The notes below the pieces were generated by a model. It worked only from the letters and a program-made list of their open reading frames with translations. It searched no databases and was not told the origin of the DNA. The translations under genes were made by a program, and so were the position numbers. A stretch of DNA of 26,161 nt, taken from positions 1,160,912-1,187,072 of the forward strand of contig FN649751.1 of assembly GCA_000310025.1 (NCBI GenBank), written 5' to 3'. Source of the stretch: Ectocarpus siliculosus (lineage: Eukaryota; Sar; Phaeophyceae; Ectocarpales; Ectocarpaceae). This document shows, piece by piece, positions 11,308-21,400 of this stretch. Each line of letters starts with the position of its first letter. The first letter of the stretch is position 1.

Positions 11308-12440
11308 TTCTATCGTTACGTCCTGTCATTGCCGAAGGAAACAGCGGGGAGCGGGCATGGGCAGAGTTTAGATTGATACATAGTCTAGGTGATTAGTCTA
11401 TACATATTCTCGACCAAAGGTTGGTCCATTCCTCAACAAGATCTGCGAATGAATTGTTCAGCATTGCATTTCCGGCGAGCAGTCCATGGAGACTCTGCAA
11501 ATAATGCGTTAGTGTCGGGGATGAGATTAGGTACCAAAAACGTGCCGGAGAGCGTCCCCTGTGGAGCTGTTCTCGATTAGCCCAGCAGATTTTGGAATAG
11601 AGTACGAAATCTCTGGTGCAGCAGTCTAGACTAATATAGCGTTTTTTTTAGGCCGCCGTCGCTGAACAGTCGGCAGCGTGATACTCTACGTGCTGTCAGC
11701 GTCCAGCAATCGGCAGGCATCACTGAATCTCCATGACGAACATTTCGACACATCTGGAGGAGTCTCTCGGGTGGGCAGCCTGCTTTGCCACATGCATATC
11801 ATACAAGTAGGATCCCATGGATCTACCAACGGCCGTTTGTTGTATCTCAGCCTGCTGTAGCTTTCGGGGTTCGTCCCAACGACGCGAAGGCCAGCTACGT
11901 TTTGTAAACTCACCTTCAGCTTTTCCGAGCCCCCTACAAGGAAGTCCCCGAGCTCGGCCATATCTCTTATAAGCTGATATCTCTCACCGTATCTACAGTA
12001 TTTTGTGTGATGTGGCCTGAAAGTGGGTCCGAGGTCGAGACTGGTCGAGATCCTATTTAGTAGGGCTTGCCCCATTCTGCTCGGACGTCAAAAAGCATAA
12101 AAGCATATTGAAATCTCGGGGGAAAGTCGCATAATTGGCCAGAAAAGGGGCACATATTTGGCAGTTTTTGGCATATTTGGGGGCATAAATAATCGGCCCG
12201 GCAAAAGAGCATAATTCGAGGAAATGCCGAGATGTAATAAACAAAGAAACGAACAAACTGGATTATTATAGCGCCCGAAAAATGGGGGGGGGTGGCAGCG
12301 TCCATAATTTGACTCCGCGAGCCCTCTTGGCTTGGCGGCTGCCTATGTGTGTGGGTCTTGCGCCTCTCCCCCTGTCTAGTGCCCCATTCTCCAAGCACCG
12401 GATCCCACATCCTCAACCTGTTTCCTGTTTGTCCAGGAGT
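11308..12440. promoter_or_regulatory. Divergent intergenic/promoter region
   Basis: The 1.13 kb between the start codons of the SPAG1-like gene (minus) and the ARS2 gene (plus) must contain both 5' UTRs and promoters. I see no convincing TATA box or other named element. The notable part is an AT-rich module at about 12095-12245 with repeated GCATAA/GCATAT words. Open frames on the minus strand here (up to 129 codons) show no family resemblance. Confidence 0.5.
12095..12245. repeat. AT-rich module with repeated GCATA words
   Basis: GCATAA or GCATAT recurs about six times in 150 nt (as GCATAAAAGCATATT, GCATAATT, GGCATATTT, GGCATAAAT and GCATAATTC), at irregular spacing of about 10-50 nt. The composition is clearly lower in GC than the flanks. 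It could be a short element remnant or part of the ARS2/SPAG1 promoter region. Confidence 0.4.
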
Positions 12441-15400
12441 ATGGCAAATGTTATTCAGATGGGCGAGTCGAAGGCAGACGTTCATTCCGAGGTGGTGGTA
12501 GACTCACACGAACAGCAGACGCGCGCAGCAGCAGCTGCAGTATCAGCAACAGCCGCCGATGGCGACGACGTACCGGGAGTACCGGCGACGCTGGATGCAG
12601 CAGAGGGGACCAATGGCGTCGCGGCTGGTGATGAGACTGTTGTGGATGAGGTGAGCTTGGCCTCCTGTACAGATTCCAAGTTAAGTCAGCAAACATCCGA
12701 CGCGCAAGACGGGATGAACGGCGGTCACAGGTCAAAACGCGAACGGATACGCGGCGGTATAGTCTATGTACCCCCATCACCGTCTCGGCTGTACCCACCT
12801 AACTACATACTAAAGTACTTTTTCTTTGTTGATGGTGCTCGGCATGGTTTGATTAGGTGATCGATGCTGCAGACGACTTTGGCGGCAGCAGGGTCGTCGG
12901 GCGCGAAGGTAGCGAAAACGGTCACGACGACGAGCCCCCGAGCAGACGGGGCAGACGAGGGAGAAGCAGGTGAGGCCCCTGCTGTTGTACAACGGATACA
13001 GCAGTCTCAGTTCTTTGCTGGAGCCTTGCCCCTGTTTCTCTCAGGCTCCTCGACACTACCAGTGTTTCTCTCATCTTCGCGATGTACAACTGAAACGTAC
13101 CAACGAAATCTAGTCGTGGAATACAATTGCGTTGCAGGACTTCCAAGAGTTGTGCTTGCGCAAAATTACCCCACGTATCCAGGCTTACAGCAGTACTTGT
13201 TGATACACAGCAGCAGTCCCTACGGGGCGCACGCAGCCGTGCAACTTGCTGGTATCCAGGGACTACTGCCCAAGCTCCCAACCAACAATATAGCGCTTTT
13301 CATGAAGCAAATCAAGAGGACTTTCCACGGAGTGTACACAAGGACGAGCTGCTACCCCTCCTCGCCCTTTTTGTTTGCCCTCATCGAAGTCGGTTGTACA
13401 TGGTAGGAATTAGTATGCTGTATGCTATGCCTGGCCCCATGGAGGATGAATGTCATCGCACCCCCGGTGGCGGCAGTATTTCCATGTGCCCCCCCTGATC
13501 AAATTATCTATAATTCAGTATAGCCGCACACACCCCCTCCCCCTCCCCCTCCCCGCCTGAGTTCGACCTTACGGAAATTTAGACGCTGTATCCTTCTGTG
13601 AACACCGGGAGCCCCCTTGAGGGCCTGTTGTAACATTAAAGTTGCGCCGAAATATTGAGCAACCAATTTGGATGTGGACCTAGTTGGGTTTTTGGCCAAA
13701 AAGGCTTGCGTCGTTTAACGTAATTTTGCTATACCCAAGTGCCAATCGAGGTTCAGCAACACCCACATGCGGCGGAATCTCTGCCGCGAGATGACGTTGT
13801 CACCAAACAGGTAGAGCGATAGACAATGTGCACCACGTGGGAGCTGTAAAAATATATCAGCACACACGAAGCTACGCATCAGCAGGAGCCTTATCCGCAG
13901 GCTTGCTCTACAACTTTTGGTTGGACTGCCTCGCTGCACACAACCGGATGTTGGTTTTTGACATGAAGAAACCTCCACAGCAACCCAACTACCGCGAACA
14001 ATGGACACGCTCACAGAATTGCAATCCAGCTATTTCCCAGCAGCGGGCAGTGGGCGATGCGTGTGGGTGCCGCACGGCCAATGTGCCACATGCGGTCCAC
14101 TCAGGGGTAACGCCAACACGAGTTCAGCTCATCGTGATTGGTGCAAAAGCGGCGCAGTCCAACTCCGGTTCTTCGATTCAGCAAAAACAATTAAATGTGC
14201 AATTGTTTTTTGCTGCACCCAATATCGAAGTCCCGCTTTTCAGGGCAGAGAAAGCCTCATCGTGTTTTTCCCTGTTGGCCAATCAGCTTCTTTGGCCCCC
14301 AGTACCCCCCCCAAACTTAGTTTTTGCTGGGCCTCTGTTTTGGTGTATCTTTTAAACATTAAAACAGACCCTGAGCCCGTCTGAGCCAAGTAACCGGTTC
14401 GTACATAGCAGGCGTGTGTGCGGTGCCCCCCCCCCCCCCGCTCCTAGAGGTCAATGGTCTAACGACTACGGCATGCACGACTATGAGTACACCCCCCCCG
14501 CGCGCCCCCCTGTTGTTCCCGTCCGTTCTGGCGCCAGTCCTCACTAGACTAATCGGTTCATGTTTGACGCACCAGCCGGAGTCACACAACAGGAAGAATT
14601 ACCCACCTTTCCTCTTCCGGTGCTTGCCTTCAATCTTGAACGCGACAAGGCTTGAATCTCACCTTGCGCTCTTTTCACTTTACAAAGGGGAATTTTCCAT
14701 TTCGTAATTATTATTATTCGAACTCACAACCGAGCGATGAGTGTCGTTGCTCCAAGCGACGCGTTCGATGTGTTTGTGGCGTGCCTGTTGTGTACAAGCG
14801 CGCAAAGATTGACGTCCGGTGTGGTACTTGGAAGTGAAGTCGTGCGTGTCGAACGTGAAACGTGTGGTTTGCCGGCGTGCCCAATGAACCCATGGTGCAT
14901 CTGGCTTGACACAGCAAACGCAAGGATGATGGCCAGCGTAGCCTGGGCCGGCGAAAACCCGGCAAATCGCTCCGTCGCGAAATTGTAGGGATGCAAGTTC
15001 AATGGTCTAATGACTACGGCAAGTGTTTGCATGAGTACATCCCTCCCCTCCCCCCTCCCCTCCCCCCCGACCTGGGTTTCGGTGCACTGGTATCTGGGTG
15101 TAACTGTGAAACGATACGAAAAGCCCTTTTATCACATTCCATGTGACGATATTCCTTCAACGGTTGACATTTGTGGGCCCCTTTGCCGGGGATAAAAATG
15201 GAGTCGACGTCAGTTGGGCGAAACGTACTAAGCCGTGCCTCATGTTGGCAAGCCGGTGCTGTGTGGCGGTGGTAAGAACCGCTGATCATGACCTGGCAGA
15301 GCGTAAGCACCACTTTGATGTTTGGGCTGAGATAATCCAGACAAGTTTGGAATGCTCACGAATAACCTCCTGGGACAGTGCTTGTCGCGGTGTGCTGGAC

Positions 15401-18400
15401 AACCCTTGGGTAACCATTGGGTTAGCAGCCGGAATGTTCACGACGCGAGTGTAAACCGCGAGTTTCTCCGCATGTACGCTTCAATCGGCCTCGCAGGAGC
15501 AGAAGCAGAAGCAGGAGTCGGGATCGAGCCGGCGGCGGGATGAACGGAGATTCTTCTAGAGACAGAGGCCGAAGGAGAGATGGTGACAGGGACAGGGAGC
15601 ACGACAGATCTAGAGGGAGAGACAGAGATCCCATCGGTCGAGACAACAGGGAGCGGGGTCGCGACGACTCACGAGACAGGAACCGTGGAAGTGATGCTGC
15701 TCGAGACAGGGACCGAGGCCGTGAGCATTCTCGGGAGAGAGACCGCGGCCGCGGCTCCTCTCGTGACAGGGACTGGGGTCGGGATGAGAGAGATCGGACG
15801 AGGGGTAGGGATCGTGACTCTTTTGACAATACGCGAGACAGAGCTCGCCAATCGGGCGGCCAGGGTCAGGGAAGGTAAGCTCGCCGTGTCCCGGAATGGT
15901 GTCGCAGGCTACTGTTTGTAGCACATCTCGAATCCCAACTCTTCATGTTGCTATAAGGAGGGCACGCCATGCTTCTGCCGACCCTGCTTTTTCCTACCCC
16001 ATGTCCCTTGTCAAAGTAGGAAGGAACGATTGGCCATCGGTGATCGGTCCTGTGGAAACAATGCTCCGTCCTCTCGAGGACGCGTGGTCAATAGTCTAAC
16101 CGCAAAAAGGCATGCAAAACATAAAAGTACGCCCCCACCTCCCCACCCCCATGCCCGTTGTCACGCTTAGACGCGACCGTGGTCAAACTGCACCAATGGA
16201 TGGCGGGAGAGCCGGAGGCAGGGATCCTTTTAGAGGAAGAGGTGCGCGCATGTACCCAGGAGTGTCTAGTGTCACTACCTTTGTGGTACCGTCGTGATGT
16301 GCAGAATGCACAATCTGTCGTAAGCTCTTGGTTTCCTGTTCCAATGTACCATTCCGTTGCCTGCGAGGAGTGCAGGCGTAGTCGCTATTGTTTTGGGGTT
16401 GTTTTTTTCTGTGCCGGTGGCTCTTTGGCTGCTTGGCGGTCTTGCGTATTTTGACCAACATCGCTTTCTCCGTGACACCGTGCTACCATGATGCCAGGCC
16501 TATCGAACAACGGCCCAATGATGCAGCCGATGGGAGGAAATATGCCGATGATGCAGCCTATGGGCGTGCCCGGGGCTCCCATCTTCCCTCCCCAGGGTGG
16601 TGGGCATGGGCAAATGGTGTTCACGACAACTCAGCGGCCCCAGCCCAAGCTGCCAGGGCCGCACACTCGCACGTACAACATTTTGCCCATGATTTCGTTC
16701 AAGGTGAAGGAGGAAGATTGTCCAGAATTCCACTGTTTTCACGTTGCCCGAAAGTCCCAACAAATGTTTCCCGCTTCGCGAGTCGCTCGATGGCCGGTGG
16801 CCTGGCTGCCCTTCGATCAGCCCAATCCCTGTTTGCGATAGACGTTCGCGATAGACAGACACTTGTCGTTCGCTTGACGCTGGTGAGTCCTATTTCATGT
16901 CCTGGTTCTATTCGCAGGCGTTCATGGCGGAGCAGCGCGACGATGTGACACCAGAGGAATGCAAGCAGCGCTACGACGAGTACAAGGCCGACTACGTGCA
17001 ACGACTGACACACAGCTTCATTGATGTGCACTGCAAAGAAGTAAGTCCGAACAAGTAGTAGGGAGTCGCTGACTCCAGGAGCTCGCCCTTGACCACTGAC
17101 GCAATTGATCAAATAGGTAGCCACAGGGTGCATGCAAACCTTTAACCTTTTCCTTGGTGTTGAAAATATCTTCTTCTTTTCTCGCCCTTGACCAGGAATG
17201 GTTCCTCGAACGGTACCACCCAAAGAGAGCTGAATCAACGAGGTACGCCAAACTGAAGTGGGTGGACAAGGAGTCGGCCGTTTTCGGGGAGCAGCTACGC
17301 GCCAACCCGCGGTTGTTCGTCGCCAGCGCTTCGCTTGATCCTATTTCCGAGGTATGTGCATCTTGTCTTGTGTGTCTGTAAATCCCAATTGGTTCATGTT
17401 ATTGTTGTAAATAATGTCCTCTTGTGTGACGTTTGCCGAGGAGCTACTGCCTGTCGCACAGTTTGGCTCACCTGGTTTGACGCTTCAGGCAGGCACAGCA
17501 GTGCACAACAGTCGGTAAACACTGAATGCGGCCGCATGCCTTAGGGTTTGTATGGAAGTGCCTATGCCGGCCAATAAGATGACCCGTGCATACATACCCA
17601 GACGCTGACTGGCTGGTTCCGACTCGGTGATTATTCCAGGAACAGCGCTGGGGTGGCATGGATAAACGCAAGAAGCGCCCCCGCAACTCGAGTCGGGAGG
17701 ACGCTTCGGTTGACGCTATGGAAGAAGACTTGGATCAACCGGGCGAGACAACGCCTCAGGTGACATTTTGTGATTGCTGACAATGTTACGTGGGGGACGC
17801 GAAGCTCTTGAACGCGCTGTTTTTTCGCTATGGTGTGTTTCGTTCCAATCGGCGCTGACACGTGTTGGTGATACTCGTCCAAATACAAAAGCAGGACGAT
17901 AAAGACGATGGCGACGCCGACTACGACGTGGATGCGAAGGACATTTCCGCACACTCCGACAAGGTGGCCTTCATTCGCCGGATCCCTGCGTGGGTGTCGA
18001 CGGACGAGCTTGGACGTCAGGTATATAGGTCCTTTCATGGTCATTCAACAGCGCCAGGGCGATCAGTAGGTAACCTCGCAACCCTCTGGCGTTTGGGACG
18101 TGGGTTTGAATCTTGGCACAGTCACGCATTTTTTATCGCAAAATTCCCAAACACTGTGGAATGCGGTAATTTTGTTGTATGAAAAAATCGACTTCGAAAA
18201 AATCGACGAGGGATAGAAACGGCTGAATCCTTCTCGCGATAAAAATGTAGGCAAAAGCACCGCCGAAGGAAGGCGAAGAAAAAATCTCCAGTATGACCCT
18301 CCTCCTGCGTAACCCCGGCTGGTGCGTCCAGAAATTGTACCGAAAGGTGTGGAGACACATATCAAGAAATCAAGAATACGTGGGGTGACCAAAACACGGA

Positions 18401-21400
18401 ATGACTCGGTGTGATTTGGAACCATCGCTTGCCGCATATGCGTACGGGGTACCTGATCGACCCGAGAGCTGTCCTGTCTTTTTCATCATGACACGAGAAC
18501 ACCGAAAAGGCGCCCTTGCTACGGTTTACAACAATGTCGACCTGCCTCCATGTGATCCAGATTGTTGAGGAGGCGCCCCAGCACGAACGCATTGTTTGCT
18601 CGGACGCGGCGAACACGCGCAACGACGACTTCGCCCGCTCAGCGTACATTGTCTACGATACGCCTGAGAAAGCGACGAAGGCTGTGCAGCAGCTGAACAA
18701 GATGCGCATCTATCAAAATTCCAGGCCCAAAAGTGAGAGCTGGTTTACAGTCTGACTGGAAAAAGGAGTGACCCGGTCTCTAACAATGGAGTGCCGGAAG
18801 TGTAGGTCGTCACGATTGCCATGTCTGCACTGTGTCATTTGCTGTTTGTTCACGTGCTCGTTTTGTGGACACTTGTGATGTATTCCGGTGTTGGTATGGG
18901 CTCACTGTAGCTCATGTGTCTAGCCTAGTTGTTGCCTAGTTGTCGAGGGTCGTGTGTGACAACAAGTGCATTCCGTGTTTGTGGGTGGCAGCCAAAATCG
19001 CCAAGAAGCAGAGCGGAGACGGGAGGTACTTCGAGCTGAAGGTGTTTTCCTACCAGCCGCGCAGCCAAAACTCGGTGGATCACGACTTCTCCACGGCGAA
19101 CCGTGTCGCTCATGACAGCAAGCAGAGCCTGAAGGTTGCGAAGGCGCTTGACGAGGAATTTCGTCGGGCCGAAAGCACCGACGGCATCACGGCGCTTCTC
19201 GCGGAGCCAGAGGTGAGTGCACAAGGGTTCCACCCGTCTATTGTTTGTTTTTTTCACAGCAGACACGTGATGGCATCGTGCTGGCATTCCAGGTAAAGTA
19301 TCGCGTACGACAGGCAGTCGTTTGCTCGTTGTTCGTGTTGTCCTATTTCACGTGTTCGATGTCCTCGATGTCTCTTCAAGGCCGGCAGCCAACCCCTACT
19401 ACTGCATGCAGTATCGGTAGGACATGCGCACTTGCCCCTGCTACACGCTGGCATATGAAGGCAGCACGTCGATGAACAGTATACCGGCCGTCATCGTGGT
19501 GCTTGTTGTGAACTATTAACTTTCTGAGCCCCCGCTACTGCGATCCCAGCTTGAGGCGTCATTCCAACCCTTTGCTATCTTCGCATGCGCGTTTTCATGT
19601 TTGATGCAGGTCCAGGCTGCGCTTGCATCGTCGTCGTCAGGGGCTGCCCAACTAGATCTGGTGTGCGCTTACATGAAGCGTGTCTATTTCTACGTGTACT
19701 ACCGGGGGCAGGAGTGCAGGGACGAGGGGGACATGATCGCCTCAAGGGGAGCAGGTCGCGGTGTTCCGGCAGCATCCAAGGAAGAAATTCAAGAGGCAAG
19801 TGATGTTTCACCCAGTGTATATATGAACTCAGGGTTAGGCGGTGGATTCAAACTAAGGAGTCTTTTGCAGGCAGCCAACGGTAGTGATAGCTTTGTCCAA
19901 TGTAGCTGGCTTTTATGGATCCAAATATTCCACACACAGGCCGCTAGAAAATTGTGTTTCAAGTCGTATTCCGATGAAACAACAAGAATGGTCACGGTTG
20001 ACATGTCTACGTGGTTTGGATTTCCCGAACGTGTTGGATCGGTGTGGCTTCTTGTGAGCTACTCCGCAGAGTATCGAATACTGCTGGGTAACGCGAACGA
20101 CAGCGTTGTGCGTATTTCGTCTGACAACCAGCGACAGCAGGATGCAGAACACGAACACAAGGCGTGACCAAGCGGTGGTGATTGGAGGGCTCCACAGCTC
20201 ATTTTTGTACGACCTGCGTGGTTCGGTGTTGCAGGCCATGAGCAAGGCGGACGCCGTGGAGGGCACGAATGGAAACGGTGTTGCGGAAGCAAGCGTGGGT
20301 TCGACCGACAAGGGCGAGACGGGGCAGACCAGCAGACGTGGATCCGGAACAGAGTTTGTGGACGCTCGTTCCGCTGACCGGATTAAGCAGGCGGAAAATG
20401 CAGAGGAGACGCGCAAGAAAGACCAGGCGTTTGTTGAGCGCTACGATGAGCGCGTCAAAGCGGTGCGAAGCATACCTGCGTTCAGTGTCGGATTGATGCA
20501 CTCAGGATTTATTTCCGACGACCGGGAACAGCAGACGTTAGACCATGCGCAAATAACTCTGTCCACGCATGTTACCGCCTATTCGCTCGTGTCGCGTTTA
20601 GATATGTCGCTTTTTGTTGGATGTGTAAGGTGCGGAGAAATCCTGGCCCCAAGCTGCCCCTGCGGGCATCTTTCCCATTGACATTTGCGTCTGTATCTCG
20701 CTCTCTCTCTGTGACTCTGCTGGATCTGGGCCTTCCTTGCCCCATGCTCTCAGGAGGTGACAAAGTGGCAAGCCATGAACACGGGTCGCACCGATGAAGG
20801 CTACGCCCGCTGCTTAATGCCCAACTGTGGGAAGGCAAGTGGTGAATTCAGAAGGGTTTCTGTTGGGCATGGTTGGTAGGGTGACGCACTTATTCGCAAG
20901 GGCTGTTGGTGTTAAGCATCGCTCTGCAAGCTTGTTCGCGCATCCTAGACAAACTCTGCCGCTCCAAGTATACGGGTTGCTTGGCCACACCCTGTGTTGG
21001 CACATACTGCAGATCACGCTTCGGGTAAACGTATAGAGTGATGAAATGAAGCCCGTGTGTGGTTGGGTAGTTGAAAACGTAGTCTCCAGTGAGGACAAAA
21101 GTGAAACGGAGGGAATGCCGGCTGGTCGGTGGCATCGAGTACAGGCGGAGTAGGCCGGCATACAAGTCGCTGTGCCCAAGCATTAGTATCGAATATTCAC
21201 AGCCTGCTGCAGACGCACCGCTAGATTCGGTTCTCCCGTCGCTGTATACTCTTGAAGCTGTTTGTCTTTGTTCTTGCTATATTCGCAGCTCTTCAAGGCC
21301 CCGGAGTTCGTCCACAAGCATCTGGTCAACAAACATCCTGAGAAGTACAAGCTCGTACTCGATCAGGTGAAGCTTTGGGCCTATTCTCATACTAGTACAC

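Larger units (their letters stand above)
12970..15496 (+). other. ARS2 intron 2 (2.5 kb)
   Basis: The donor is CAG|GTGAGG at 12970 and the acceptor is CTCGCAG at 15496. Exon 2 ends with two bases of an Arg codon, and exon 3 supplies the third, so an RS repeat runs unbroken across the splice. The intron holds a C-rich simple repeat at about 13532-13555 and dispersed repeat copies C and D. It also contains overlapping frames at 13828-14355 and 14001-14384 with no family resemblance. No nested gene is supported. Confidence 0.6.

Noticed and set aside
11686-12075. 129-codon minus-strand frame in the divergent promoter region
   Set aside because: No family resemblance, and it lies directly upstream of the SPAG1-like start; nothing links it to a transcript.
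13828-14384. Overlapping 175- and 127-codon plus-strand frames as a separate gene
   Set aside because: They lie inside ARS2 intron 2, overlap each other in different frames, show no family motif and have Trp/Phe/Pro-rich ends typical of non-coding sequence.
15422-15829. Ser/Leu/Arg-rich minus-strand frame and other frames over 15540-15920
   Set aside because: Antisense and out-of-frame readings of the ARS2 RD/RS repeat; the repetitive composition keeps all frames open.
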